Made by a program: the position numbers and the translations under genes. Below the pieces are notes generated by a model. It had not been told where the DNA came from, did no database searches, and saw only the letters and a list, made by a program, of their open reading frames with translations. From contig JAODTK010005689.1 in assembly GCA_026419785.1 (NCBI GenBank), positions 920,677-984,676 on the forward strand: a stretch of DNA of 64,000 nucleotides, written 5' to 3'. Each line of letters begins with the position of its first letter. The stretch's first letter is position 1. Source of the stretch: Sclerodactyla briareus. Taxonomy: Eukaryota; Echinodermata; Holothuroidea; Dendrochirotida; Sclerodactylidae. Below, piece after piece: positions 34,870 through 47,989 of this stretch.

Positions 34870-35800
34870 TAATATATAGCTTTTAAGGCGGCGTCCGTAG
34901 CCTGGTTAAAAGGTAACTGTGGTGTTCCCCAAGGATCGGTTCTTGGGCCTTCACTTTTGGGCGGTTTATTACGATCTCGAAGATTCGGTGATTCCAGAGT
35001 TGAAAAGGTTGCGGCGATACCAAGTTGTATCGGGAGGTTGCTTGGACGAAGATGTTGCAATTTTGTTGGCTAGGATTTGGGAAGGGATCTTGATATAATC
35101 TCCAATGGTCGTTCGTGGGCAACTGTTTTTCAATACCGATGAGTGCAGCGTGATGCAATGTTGGTTTCAACAATCGCAAACGTTCTTTCGAATTGATGAG
35201 CAAAATATTCATAGGTGAATCAGAAAAGGATCTCGGTGGTGCATTTTGATCTTTTTGAAACCTCATTAACATTGTGCTGAAGCTGCGAGGAAAGGTTATT
35301 GGGTTACGGCTGATTAGACGTCACTCAGTTCCCTTGAGAAAGAATATTGTTGCAGGCGTTTATTGCATCTAGGAAACCGTCACCTGGAGTACTATAGCCA
35401 AGTATGGAATCCATATTTTGCGAAGACAAGCAGGTTAATTAAAAAACGCTCAGGCCACCTAGATTAATTAATCTGTCTTAGAGATTACGAGGAAAAAGAA
35501 TCAAGGCGTCTCGGTTAATTCGATGAGCTGAGACGAATCGAGGTGATTTGATCCAGGTTTTTAACATTGTTCATGGATTCGAGGGCCATTTCCTTCCAGG
35601 CTTCCACCATTTCTTCACCAACAATAGTGGTCATTGCCTCAAGATTCGTGGTAAACGCTGTAGATTGCACATTCGGAAATATTTCTTCTCGCAGAGAGTA
35701 TTTATCAGGGAAATAGCTCACTGAATAAGTTGTTCCGTCTAAGAGTGTGAATGCGTTGAAGAAAAGAATTGCTGGCGAATTTTTCAGGCATCTGGTTTTT
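34870..35800 (+). pseudogene. CR1/L2-like LINE reverse transcriptase, 3' half, inactivated
   Basis: The plus strand encodes NCGVPQGSVLGPSLL at about 34,915-34,960 (RT fingers/palm motif), then DTKLYRE (about 35,017) where the catalytic box should read F-A-D-D but reads C-G-D. FNTDECSVM (about 35,130), EKDLGV (about 35,226), and RGDLIQVFNIVHGF then RCRLHIRKYFFS (about 35,540-35,690) follow, as in CR1/L2 thumb and tail regions. At least six stops or frameshifts are present. The 5' part is missing upstream of 34,870. The element would have encoded an endonuclease/RT that copies its own RNA. This copy cannot. Confidence 0.8.
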
Positions 35801-36285
35801 CTTCTCTTCTTGGATGTTGTGGCTTCAGATCTCTCTTGAGGATTTGTCTCTCCTGACTCATTTTCACGAAAGAGGTAAACTAATAATCCTAATTTTTTTG
35901 GTGTAGACTGGGGAGGGAGGGGGGTCTAGAAAATTATCCAAATGTGAAAAATTGATAATTGGTCAATAACTATAGACCATACACGGGATGGATCAAGCTC
36001 CATCATGAGTACGTCGAACCTTAAAAGTCTGAAAACCGTGTGAATACGACAAGCCAGGATCAGTCAAGAAATCACTAGGCCGTTTGGCAGTTTGGCTTTC
36101 AGGCTAATATAGATAAGTCTCTATCATGTCAACGGTGAATTTGGCGATCAGGCGGTGCCAATGACTCTTGGTGTTAGTCGGCAGGTAAAGTAGATTGTTT
36201 GGATCAACCTGGAAATTTTGAGTATAGTTTTTTTTTTGGACGATCATAAGTTTAAAGGGTGCTCTTTCAGATCAGGGGTGGACCT
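35801..36285. other. LINE 3' flank, otherwise unassigned
   Basis: It follows the RT remnant and may hold its 3' UTR. A G-rich run lies near 35,910-35,925. Confidence 0.35.
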
Positions 36286-36289
36286 GTGT

Positions 36290-36660
36290 AACCCTTTGCG
36301 TTTTGATAATTCAGGATGGCGTACAAAATGACGCCCTAACGCAGGTTATCCATAACAAAGCTCCCATTCATCCATGAATGATACTTGTGGTGTATATTGT
36401 ATGTTTTGGAGGCCAAAACAATACTCTCAAGTTACTGTGTAGCGGGGTACAGTGAATCACGTGACAATAAATTTGAGATGGCGTCCAAAATGGCCGCCAT
36501 AACATGTTTCTTCGGCTCAACAAACTTTAATTGCACCATAGGACCCATATGATAAAATTTATTCTATATTCATGTTTGCGTGGATCACAAATTTATTAAC
36601 TCCCTCAAGTCCTGAATTATTATGGAATCACGTGACAATATTTTCAAATAATTTTTTTAA
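36290..36660. repeat. ~165-bp minisatellite, about 2.2 units
   Basis: ATCACGTGACAAT recurs at about 36,457 and 36,628. GATGGCGTACAAAATGACG (about 36,314) pairs with GATGGCGTCCAAAATGGCC (about 36,478). CACGTG is an E-box, but no function is implied. Confidence 0.6.
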
Positions 36661-39600
36661 GTTTTTTGGTTTTTAAAAGTTTTTAAAAATTCTTTATATT
36701 TATTGTACTTAAGAGAGTGCTTCAAACAGATTTCCTTGTGGCGCCATGTACACATCAATTTTCTATTATTGCCGAGAGCATTGGGACACATAAATACTTA
36801 CTAGGGATGGTCTCCAAAATACTTTTCAGCTGTACCATGTTATGTTATCAAGAAGCAAGGAATGGGGTTACATAGGTAAAATAATCATCTTGGTAAACAC
36901 ACGTACCACACAATGTTTCCACATCCTACACACTTGCATCATTCTCCCCCCCCCCCAACGTGAAGACTCTCCCAAAAACTACAGAAATGTACTATGCAAA
37001 CGACCTGCTCTTCCAGCTTTTGGGCCATAATCTCCCAGTGATTTAGACGAGATTGCCAGTGCCCCCATTTGATACCAGCCCGAGTAGCAGTATCAGAGAC
37101 GAATCGTCATACTCGGGGAAAAGTTTCTCCTTCAGTCAGAAGTACAGGAAGTGAGTATGCACACGACCGGAATCGGAATCCAGGATAGGAAGTACTGATG
37201 TATGTAGGCCTACGCACATCTGGGGACCAGGTATCGACTGATTTCCCAGGGATTTTTCCCCCCTGGGCTTGCATGTTGAAACAGGCGTTTGACTTGTTAC
37301 CTCGTATCAAGCCTACATTCCCTCATATGTGAAGGATGCCGCTTTAACCAATTGGTAATTTGCCTAAACAAACGCCTGTGCGACTCCGTTCTGCTCGCTG
37401 TCGAGCCTGAAGCATGGGCGGTATTGGCTAGTGGGGCGGTCTACTAGTGGGTCGGTGTGCTACGTCAATCGTGGATTGCGCCCTCGGACAGATCTTCTTT
37501 CACTAAATTACGGGAAAAGGCCAGGCCTGCTGAAAATTCCTCTATTGCGTAGATTTGGAATTGTTTAGACAACCTCCACACCAAGTTTGTGCATACGTTA
37601 GATGGATATTCTGTTTTGTATTCGCCATTGAAGGTTCATATTTTTCTGAACGTTGCGGCGATACCAAACAAGCCGAATAAGACTGCTGCATAGCCGAAAC
37701 GGTGTTGTGAAAGGTTACTGAAAGTCTTCTGTAAATATTCAGGACCTGAATTATTGAGCGATTTTCCGCGGAATCTATCAGGGTTGCTCCCATACATTTC
37801 AACGCCCTTGTGCTACGGAGGACTGGACCATCGACGTCACCTGAATCGTAATGAGCAGAATCCCATTTTTTGGGATTTGTCAAACGAGTCCTGCAGATGA
37901 TATGTTGTGTATTCGACCCTGGTAGATATATAAAGAGACGATAGCCCCTTATTTTAGGAACGGCTCCTCCACCGACATGGCGTAGACAGGAATTTTGATT
38001 GGGGGTGGCAATGGGGAGGGGTCTAAGGGGAGGGGGTGTCCCCTCACCTTTGGAAATTTTTAGCATTTTTAGGAACCCTAAGAGAATTCTGGTTCAACAT
38101 TTGCCATCATTTGACGTCATTTTGCCTATACAAAAAAAACTCTGTTCTGGAGAAGTGGTCACATTTTCTATTTCCACGTGGATCAAGATCTCGTGCGTAT
38201 CAGGATCTTCCAGTTTTTTGGTGGGGGGGGGGCCAGAACAGAAAAACTTTGAAAGCCCCAAATCCTGAAAGCCGCATGATGGGATAAGTACTACCGCGCG
38301 CGAAAACGCGCTGAAAGAAGTGCTTGTTTTGATTGAAATTCCGCCTGAATTTCGACGAATTAATTTCGCCTTTTTCTGAATTTCGATCATTTTCTGCCTG
38401 TTATATTCGGTCTCAATTTTTTTATCCTTTTCGGATCCCTCATTTTGGACGAATGTATCAAACGGTCGGGTTGAATCTTGAGGGGGTGTCTACGTTCCCT
38501 CCTCTCATGGCCATGGCCTTCAGCTGGCCAGGGATGTACCCAGGCTGCTAATAGGCACAGGTCAACATTGCAATAATCTAAAAAACCTACTAATTTGCCC
38601 TAATCCAAATAGTGTCGCGGTTTGTATTAAAAGCAGACAACAAACCACGGCTACTACTGGGCAGGAAGTCACGCATTTTTTGCGCATTGCTTGGATATCA
38701 TCATCTGATATCCCCCTATAGGCGTACGGGGTCAATATTTCTGGGAGGGTTTTTCCACATTTTGCCACTGTTTTTGCCCGAACTGGGAGGGCTAGGCTAG
38801 TGCCCTCCCCCTTGCCACACCGCCTATGTTGGTGGATGATGACCAAAGCAATGAACATTCAAAGCAATTGACTGGGAATGAGGAGAGCGGGAACAACATA
38901 AGTGACAAATGCTGTTGGAAGGGGTATCTACGCAACCCCCTCGTATGCCAATTGTCTTCTAGATTAAGAAACTTGCCGCAACTCAAAATGGGAAAAAAAA
39001 ATCGTGTATGTTTAAGGCAAAATAAAACTAATTCATGTTATCTCCCCCCGCTCCTTTTATGGAGGATTCTAAAATTTCTTTTTTTTCTTCATTCAGGCCA
39101 TCATTTTTTTTTGAAAGAATATTTTTGAAAGTCTAACTCCAGGGATTAGTTTGCTCTCGACAAATGGAACAATTTGAACAGTTTTAGGTGGTGAACCCTG
39201 TAAAACCATAAAATAAAAAGGTATAAAAAAGGCTCCTCCTCTGCGAAAGTCAAGTGACAAAACCTGCTTCGACCCACTTCTTTTTTCCTCTTTTCAAACC
39301 TGTGTTATTTCCTCCATGTTGCATTTTACTCTAGAATGTTCTCAATGCAATTTCTGGTTCGAATGGCATTAGTTAGAGCACCCTGGGACACCCTCTGGTA
39401 TAATAACATCTTGAAGGAACATGAAAAAAAAAAAAAATGCCGCCCCCTCCTCATTTTCGCAAAAGCCGGAAAAACTCTACACATGTTTTTATTCTTACTT
39501 GGCCTGACGGGTACTACTACTACGCGCGCGGAAGCGCGAATTTTGCACACTGTTTGGGGTATTGACCAAAAAATTGGGCTTTCAGAGGAGAATTCGAGCA

Positions 39601-40220
39601 ATCTAACTAGCAAATGGAGGAAAGAGAGAGCCGTATAAGTGTCCAAATTTGTTTCCATAAAGTGAAAATTGGAAATAAATAAATATGGGGGAATTTCGAT
39701 TGGGGGGGGGGCATAGCCCCATCGTTCCCTCCCCCCCCCTCCCCCCCTCTGGCTACGCCACTGTCTCATATCGTCTGTTTAGCAGGCTACCCTGGGCTCT
39801 GCAGTGACATATTGTAATAGGGTCACGTGCTGCAGCTCCACTTTATATGTGGGAGAATTCTGGATGCGCTTCTGTGTACACACGTAATACCACACCGTTC
39901 CAGTCGCTTAATAGTAGGTCCCTGTTATTCGTACCTTAGCCGTAGTCCAGGGTTGCCAGTTTGGCGTTCAACCGCCAAACGAGAGGAAATTTTGGCGGCT
40001 TCCGAGAAAATTTGGCGGGACAAAAATTTGAATTTTGGCGGTATGGGTCAATAATGCATTAGCTACTACATTTCCCTGTCATATAATCTCAAAATCCGCA
40101 TTTTTTCAACACGTACAAAAATGCACATGCATTCACATGGCACCTGCCGACCGGCGTGACAGAGACCGACGTACGTGTTCGTCGTATCCGATCGCCCTTT
40201 TGAGTTTTTATTTATTTGAA
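36661..40220. other. unassigned; several G/C-tract element ends
   Basis: G-rich/C-rich repeat pieces lie at 37,995-38,045, 38,220-38,232 and 39,700-39,763, the last ending GGCTACGCCACTG. GCGCGAAGCGC-like palindromes occur at 38,294-38,312 and 39,522-39,540. No gene domain is recognised. Confidence 0.45.
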
Positions 40221-40228
40221 TGAATTTC

Positions 40229-40260
40229 ACCGTAACTGATGACGTCATCAGAGTAACGGT
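40229..40260. promoter_or_regulatory. perfect CRE-centred palindrome
   Basis: CTGATGACGTCATCAG (40,236-40,251) is a 16-bp perfect palindrome around TGACGTCA, the CREB/ATF site. ACCGT and ACGGT extend it at 40,229 and 40,256. There is no nearby gene to regulate, so function is speculative. Confidence 0.4.
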
Positions 40261-40309
40261 CTATCGCCAATATACTTTCACAGTAAATGCAGTGGTGTCT
40301 CCCAAGGAT

Positions 40310-40356
40310 TCCCCGACGGGGGGTCCGAGTTCCCGACGGGGGTCCAAGTTCCCGCG
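40310..40356. repeat. ~21-bp minisatellite, about 2.2 units
   Basis: CCGACGGGGGGTCCGAGTTC and CCGACGGGGGTCCAAGTTC lie in tandem. Confidence 0.75.
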
Positions 40357-41639
40357 AGCCTCACCTACCCACGCCAAAAACCTGCATTTGAGGCATGTTT
40401 ACTCTCAGTAGCAGCCCCTCAATCGTGCCTCTTCGTAGAATATGGTCGGGTACTCCCGATAACCTGCATAGCGGAACTGCTGGGCACTGGGAGTATTTGC
40501 GTCAGTGAGAGCACACCACTTACCACAAATGCAAACAGTGGTAGACGGCAAAACGATCAATATCCCCCGACAGAATTGTAAGATTAATCTCTTTGCAAGG
40601 ACATTTCGAAGATTCATAAGGATGTGTATCCTATCTATCTCCCTGCCACTATCGTATATCTGTAGGAAGATAGAAATACTACGCTGACTTAAACCTGAGC
40701 GAGGAACTCGGCAATATCATGGAAGATATGAGCGATCGCGAAGCGCTCCGAAAATGTAGGCTTTAATATAGGAACTTTCGCTATAAAATAAGGTTTGGAA
40801 TACTGTCGGGTCAATAGGCCCTCATCGGGGCGAGTCAAATTTAGCGTACCCACTCGGGCTCCCCGACGAGAGGGAAAACTTCCCCAGCCAGGGTGGGGGG
40901 GGCTTTCTGCCGACGGAGGGTGGCATGCCCCCCCGCTGGCGCCACCCGTTGCAGTAAATTGTTGAGATTTCGCACCATTATAGCAGAAATATTAGGAATA
41001 TTCTATTTGGAATAATGAATTTCATATCTTGTGCAAACAAATGTGTTGGTTTTTCAATCTTATCCCGTTGGTTTAGCTCTTTTTGGTCACTAGGTTGGTA
41101 AAATTACATGTTTTGCATTGACTTTGTATTAGTTTACCAGAGTCCTCGGTTACTCCGATGATGTCACGGGGCACATCGCACAATAACCGAATTGTCTCCT
41201 TTTCACACTCGAATCGATCGCCCGAAATTCTCCCTGAGGTTTGCGTTTCCTAATATACTAGATGTAAGACCCAAAATAGCAGAATTATGTTTACCTGGCC
41301 ATTAGTACTTGTGGCGTCGCCACGGGGGGAGGGGAGGGGGACGGCACGTTCCCACCTAGAAAACCATAGTGCCCCCCGTGTGCCTCCCAAATGAGATTTT
41401 GATTTTCGAAGAATTATTCTGTAGGCCTAGTCAGTATTTGTGATTCACATTGATATAAACCAAACCTTGCTAATCTGTTGTTTTCTCATGAATGAAAGAC
41501 AGTACTGGCCAAATTTACCATCATTCCTAAAGAGGTGTACGAAGTTCGCGCTTGCGTGTAGTACTATCTGTAGTGGTGGACTCTTCCCGTTTTGCTCTCC
41601 CCTCCCGCCTCCCGACATCTCCGCAAGCGCTACGAAATT
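40357..41639. other. unassigned; G-rich patches
   Basis: G-rich tracts lie at 40,890-40,900 and 41,324-41,342, the latter next to GTGGCGTCGCCAC (41,311-41,323). No coding region is recognised. Confidence 0.4.
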
Positions 41640-42340
41640 TCCTGTCCTCATTGGCTCCCTATGAGCTTCTACATATCTGCGAGGTGGAAATATACAACAT
41701 TCTAATCGACCTTGAAAACTACAATCCAAAACCTCTTCGGATTACTAAACTCTTTACCCTCTTGTCCGTTTCTTCCTGTCTCGAACCCCGCGCAATTTTG
41801 AACTGCAATAGCATGCTTCGACTGCTTGGGTTTTTCATCGCCGTGGTTTTTCTCTCAGGGAACCTATTCGGAAGTTCCCTGCTGTTTACGGCATGACGTT
41901 TTATTATTCACTGGTGGAAACAGTAGAGCTAAATCCTGGCTGAATGTCCTAAATTTTTTGCTGGTATACTGATTTTTGCAGATTTGCGTTCGAAATCTGG
42001 AAAAATTGCGCGCTCCGCGCGCACGGTGGATGTAGGATGGCGCACAATGTCGAACATTCTGGCCAAAAGTTCAAGTCGGGCGCAAAGTATGGACGAGGTC
42101 CGACAAATGTCCAATTTTTCACCGTTTCCAATTGTGATCATGAAATGTCCATGTTTGAAGCTTGGTATGCGCTAAAACGCCCGGGAAAGGCCATTTCCGG
42201 GCATCCCCAGATGGCTTGCACAACCCAAAAGTTTCATGTACGCTCCGCGCCAACTGAGGTGGCGCTCTGCTTTAGGTTTATGGTTGCCGACCGCACAAAA
42301 GGTCTGTGCCCCCCCCCCCCACGACGAAAATTCTGGTGAC
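41640..42340 (+). repeat. dispersed repeat, second copy of 29,360-29,900
   Basis: It carries the same modules in the same order as 29,360-29,900 plus about 150 extra bp in the middle (GCGCGCTCCGCGCGC palindrome near 42,007). The 3' module TACGCTCCGCGCCAACTGAG with GGTGGCGCTCTGC is the GGCGC family. It ends near a C-run at 42,309. Confidence 0.65.
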
Positions 42341-42834
42341 CCCACGTGAGTAGGCAGAAGAGTTCCTGGTATTTTATAATCAGCATTTAATATCAAAGCA
42401 TGGGGGGGGGGGAGCTGAAGAAAATGCGTTACGTGGACTCACGTGATATATGTGCCGCGCCGCCACCAGCGCTCTTAAAAAATACGTGTTCAGTCCATGA
42501 TCCGGTTTTGTTAAAGAGATTTTTGGGGGGGTCTATTTGCGGTGGGTGACCACGGAAAACCTGGCAGCCTGGCCAGTTGGTATGTGTCCAATTAGAAAAA
42601 ACTACAAAAATCCACCAGCGCTCGAACGAAGTTGAAACGAGGCTCTTTCTAGGCTTTGTGTACTCCCACAAGAGGAAGCATGATTGCCTCTAGGTTTCGA
42701 GATGTGACAGCCGCAGGCAGGGCACGTCGTGGCAGAGTGACACCGACCGAAAATAAGGCTCTCGTTCGTATTGTCTGCTGTCCCACAACCGCAAAATAAT
42801 CCAGAAATTGAGTGAACCAGATTCGTGAAACGTC

Positions 42835-43802
42835 CCACTAGTCAAAAGCGCAGGGCGCAGCACAGGCGCAGCGCACGCGCAGCGCCACGCGCAGCGAAGG
42901 ACCGTCCGCAGGATGTCGCCATCCACTCATCCGCAGCACCCTGCGCACGCAGCCAATCCGCAGCGAGCCATTAAATGTGGCGTTACTGGCTGGGCTTGAA
43001 CCGCGGTCTCCCGGGCGGGGCCGACGCTCCATACCAATTAGCCAACACTCAGATATAGGTATAGTTATAGTATGTACGATATGTTCCCATATAATGCAGC
43101 TCAATTCGCGCCGGATATTCTGCCAACCTTAGTAACCAAGGGACGGTGCAACCAGGGGTCCAATTGAACAGCCCTCCCTCCTTCTCCCTCTCCATGACTC
43201 CCCTGATTAGGAAACAGCATTCTCTGTCGGGGAGCCAAATTGAAGGATGTCGGGGGAGAAAAGCGCAAGAAAGAAAGAAAGGAGGAAACGAAGGAACAAT
43301 TGAAAAGAGACCAAACATGCAAAATGTCGAAATGTAGATTGTGATGTAGAAAATGGGGCGAGGCAGGCTCGTAGCCAGCTTTTCCAGTCAATTACCCGGG
43401 AAAGTGTTAACCCACTGCTACGCCAATGGGACGAGGTGCACTGCGTGTAACCGTCCGGAACTCGTCCCTTCCTCCCTCCCCCCCCCCCCTGCCCCGGGGG
43501 GAGAATGATTGGCGGGCCCCTGGCCAGCCAAAGTTACATTGCCCATTCGGCGCTCCATGTCTTGTCTTGTCTTCTTGGTACTATGCAAAACACAGCTAGT
43601 GGTGTTATCACTGCATCACTGCATCCATGGGCCATCCGCAGGGCTGGCGCAGTCCGCAGAACTCGCTCACTGATCAATTCCCTGCCCAGCAAATATGCGG
43701 ATGCGCCTGCGGACCCGTGGATGGCACCTTTTGGTATTCTACGTTCTCGTTTTCTGCGGATTCTGGCAGTGCCTGCGCTGCGCCTGTGCCGTGGACTAGT
43801 GG
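42835..43802. mobile_element. ~970-bp foldback element with GCGCAG-rich arms
   Basis: The left end is CCACTAGTC (42,835-42,843) and the right end its exact inverse, GACTAGTGG (43,794-43,802). The arms of about 110-120 bp share, in inverse order, GCACAGGCGCAGCGCA, TCCGCAG and CCATCCAC. No clear target duplication is visible. The interior holds a minus-strand tRNA-like segment and G/C-rich DNA. Likely a foldback/MITE. Coincidence of GC-rich repeats is possible but the matching tips argue against it. Confidence 0.55.
42980..43052 (-). mobile_element. tRNA-derived SINE-like segment
   Basis: The minus strand reads GTTGGCTAATTGGTATGGAG then CGTCGGCC (A-box region) and GCGGTTCAAGCCC (B box), with GCCCGGGAGACC between them. 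It resembles the SINE head at 17,313. The arms do not fold into a clean tRNA, so it is not a functional tRNA gene. Confidence 0.55.
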
Positions 43803-46384
43803 TTGGCTAGGCTACAATAATATATTCATCCCCCAGAATAAACATGCCTTTACAGCCGCCCTCAGCTCAGTCCGTTGCGCGTCTACCAACGCTTCCACTC
43901 GTTGTCTCGTATCTTGTCGGTGGGTCCTCGAATGTTTTGCTACGGAAGCGGGTGCTTTCGGCCTCCGTGGTAAAAATAATTTAAGATTGGATTATTTATC
44001 CAGAAAGTGGTTGTCCCAAAAATGTTACATGATCACATAAAAAACAAACATTGATATCACTTGTCCTTACGGCCTAGATGATACAGATCCGGGAGGGGAT
44101 CACTCATGGACAGCCGAGCCATTGACTACTAAATGAAGGATGCGCAGCCTCCCCAGAGAAAACATCAATAAAAGCGCAAAGCAACCCTAACCTGAAAAAA
44201 TGAGATAAGAACGAAATTGTTTTTAGTTTGCTATTTTAAGTGGAAACAGGTCTCTGTCTGGTTGCAACTGGGGAAAAACGACGGGACGCCGTTATACGAC
44301 GTCATGACGAAAATGGTTTCATTGCATTTCGATTCGTATGGTATATCGTCACAATGAGCTATCAAAGGTAAAATTAGACTCATATTCGCGGAATGATTTT
44401 CACAGACTCCATGCGAACACCTCGTGCATTCATCAGCGGCAGGCGGCGTACAGAGAGATTGTCTTGGGGGATTGGGGGGGGGGGTGAGTAGGATCCAAGG
44501 GAAGTGCGCCTATGAATGGCCTCACCCTCTCCATTGGCAAATAGACACATGCTGCTGCAATTCTTGCTAAATAACAACAGCAAATCTCTACTGAACTGCA
44601 CAAAAAGTGTTAAAAATTTATTGATCACTTGGGTCACTGGGGGATCTCACCCACCCCCCCCACCCCGTGGGTACGCCACTGCAGCGGGGGTAGTGAGAGA
44701 CGACATGCCTCTTCAGTAAACCCCAAATCCCGTACGTAGGGTGCAACGCGGACAACGAAGCGTACTGCTTTAATACGCTATCCCGTATTGCACATTGCCT
44801 GGTGACTGTAGATCCCAGAATTAGGTGTGAATCTAGGTTGACTTGAACCGCCCAGTGCTCTGGATCAATGCGAAGAGTTCATGGCGCATAGTTCAAACGG
44901 CAGCCACGGGTGAACTCGTGAACTCTTTTTTCCAGGGAAGACCCCCCGCCCGGAGCCTTATCAACACCGCGAAGTGGAGCAGGCTGCCATGTGGGGACGT
45001 ACTTCCCCAATGCGAAATGAATTAGTTATAGGTCGTCCCTCCAAAATATCTGTTACTAGGGTTCGTGGTTTCTCAGACGCAAAGCCTTCTAGTGAGCCTC
45101 TTCGACTTAAACACAATGCTTCCCCCCTGTATAGTGTTATTTTTGTCAGGCATCCGATATGAACCGAGCAGCAGTTGAATGAAATAAAGGTCGCGCCGAC
45201 TGAATCACAGGGAAAGAGGCGCCCCAGGGGCATGTGCAGTGTTATTTCACAAGTGCAGGTATGGAAGTCATTCACACCCGCCCGCGTACTACCACAACTG
45301 GGACTTCAGGGAATCGCTATGAAAGGCTCGGAAACCTGGAACTTGTGATATAGGCCTGGGGCGTTCGAGGATTTGACTGAGTTCCAACCACCCTGTGAGG
45401 AATGGTGGGAATCTAGACAGGTTGACCTATATAACTTCACATGCCGCGAGAAAGAAAAGAAAAAAATGTTTACCGACCTAATTCCTAGCGAGAGGTAAGT
45501 GAAAAAACAGTGGTAGGGGGAACGCTCCGTCATGATGGATGGAAAATATGAAGGACATGCCACGATGGTCAATTAATGCCTCGAGTGTGTTTATTTTTTT
45601 AATTTATTGACAAAAAAAGGCAATTCGTTCTTGAAAACCTTGAGAAAAAAAAAACTTTCGAAAGTGTGGTAATGAAAATTCATTGTTTTATACGAAGATC
45701 TAGTAGCAGAAGGATTCGACGAAAACAATTAGGAAATGTGTAATTATCTTTTCAGAGGAACATGGCTACTGGTTTAGCACAGTCGCTAGAGGTATGTGAC
45801 AGGTACGGTGGGGGGGTGGGGCCAGGATCTCTGGTTATGTAAGCCAGATGTCAGCCATATAGAGAATGAGATTGTGTAACTTGCCGGCCACCTCTCCGAT
45901 ATGATGAATATGGTCGGGGCTTCAGTCCTAAGAGAAGTTTGGGTCTGTGATGCGAACGTCTTATTGCCTTCACGGAGATGCCCGTTTCTCTACTATCATG
46001 TCACAAGCACTTGGAGGGGACTTCCTCCGGCACGGGGACGGGTGTCGGAGAGGTTAAGAGGGCGGCAAACAACCATATGCTTGTACACAACCTCGTTCCC
46101 CTATTTGGCTATCACGAGTAACGCGGACCGTCCACCTTTTTGGGTGTATCGCAGTGCACACGTTGATCAGAATTACGATCGGAGAGAACAATGAACTTAA
46201 TAGGAGGATGCGGACAGAGATCTGGTCTAACTGACTAAGTGGTGAATAGGGTGATTTATCTTAACGACATATAGCACGCCCTCTTTCCACCACGTGTGTT
46301 ACTAAGACAAATGAAATGGCTGTTCGAATATACACGATTGGTATAAATTAAATGATTTCAATTTTAATACTATTGAGCAGTTTC
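43803..46384. other. unassigned; one element terminus at 44.67 kb
   Basis: G-rich sequence at 44,466-44,483 and a C-rich stretch ending GGGTACGCCACTG (44,669-44,681) suggest another G/C-tract element. From about 44,700 to 46,300 I see no repeat and no domain. Confidence 0.4.
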
Positions 46385-46612
46385 GAGGACGTCATCGGCC
46401 ACCCCTCCCCAACTCACAGACACGATATATGAGTATAGATCGATACTAGAATGCGATTTCTAATGACGTCATTGACCACACTCCTGTATGTCACACGATC
46501 ACTACAGAAAAAACCCCAATGAATATCTACGGGCATACCTTCGTATTAATATTCAGCTGACACTGTTCACAAAGAGGGGCATTGGTAAACATTCTCGTGA
46601 CGTCATTGGAGG
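46385..46612. promoter_or_regulatory. cluster of GACGTCA sites
   Basis: GACGTCA occurs near 46,389 and full TGACGTCA near 46,464 and 46,599, three sites in about 210 bp. This is more than random expectation, but repeat ancestry is equally likely. Confidence 0.25.
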
Positions 46613-47989
46613 ACGCTAATTTTTCACCATGATTACTGCGGACAACGGGTTTGGATGTACAAAACATAACGGTTTGGTGGGAATTATTTAAAGGTTGTCT
46701 GAATACTAATACCAATTTCGAGGAAAACGCCTTGAAACTCTTAAGAGTTATATTGTCAACAAGTCATGTGGGATCTGTATTGGGGTACGTGAAAATGATG
46801 TACAAGTCGCATGTACCGCATCGTTACAAAGGTTGTTGTAAAAAAATTGCAAGAATACAAATACAAATATGATTGTGTTTGTAGAATAGAAACTCAACTC
46901 GATAGTCTCTGGCATGGGCGCAGGGGTTGGGGAGGGATGTTATACCCCCACTTTTTGGCCGATTGCGCTATTGGACGCAATAATTTATGTTTCAAAGGCC
47001 CATTATCCCCCACCCCGTGTTCACATGGATGTGCTCCACTGGTTTCTGCATTTCTAGTTGGGGAATTGGTGCAGTGCATTCAGGTCGCTCTTCCTCCTCT
47101 CCCGCGTGGACGTGATTGACCACTCCGTCCTTAGAGACACGAGGCTTCTACTGCATGCAGATTATACGGAGGTTTCCGCGCTTTCTGGATGGAACCTCAT
47201 CCCGAGCAAGGGGGGGGGGGGGATCGCTAAGTTTTCCCACAAGTCCTGTACATGTGATTAGAACTATGCTGAATTCGACGGCTACGGATGTCTCAACAGC
47301 ATCCTCCTCTGCACTCCAACCAGCACAGCGGTCATTCTGCGCTGCAACCCATTCAAATTATCAACGAATTGGGTATGTAATGTGGGATAATTGAATTGAG
47401 TAATGTGTGAACTGCGGGACTCATTTGGTGGAGCTCGGGTCTCCCAGTCGATTTTTTTTTTTTTGTACATCTCTACCCCCACCCCCCCAACCCATTATTT
47501 TTTACCAGTGAAATATTATTTCACGCAATTTACAATCTAAAGGCACGGGTTAATTCGACGCAATTGATATGTAAGGGCTACATTGAACCGAATTAGTTTA
47601 TTGGTACTTTTGGTTCCGACCTGGGTCAAAATTTACCTCATTTGATGTAAGTGCCTTTCGACTGAGGTGTTTCGTGTTTTATGTTTTTTTTTTTTTAAAG
47701 AGATACTCTTTTGAATCTTTTATGCAGTTCTTGTCAAATGCAGGCATTACAATGATTCCCTGACCGGGCCTAGGGTGTGTCGGTCGTTAATGTTGGCCAT
47801 TGTCAAAACCGGAGTGACTCATGCACAGTCCGTAACGTTTCATATTTGCGTCAGTCAAGTGACTGCATCTGGGGAAGTGAAAGGTATTTGGATTATGTCT
47901 ATCGAATAGTTGAGGCTCGACCTACAAACAGTAGCGGCGGAAGCTACAACTTTAGGGGGGGGGGACGCAGACCAAACATTCGATGAATT
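46613..47989. other. unassigned
   Basis: ATGGGCGCAGGGG near 46,915 and C-rich sequence near 47,009 may be a G/C-tract element. A G-run lies at 47,211-47,222. No gene is recognised. Confidence 0.35.

Noticed and set aside
43505-44040. Overlapping plus-strand frames of 101 and 137 codons
   Set aside because: The frames overlap the right arm of the GCGCAG foldback and show no motif.
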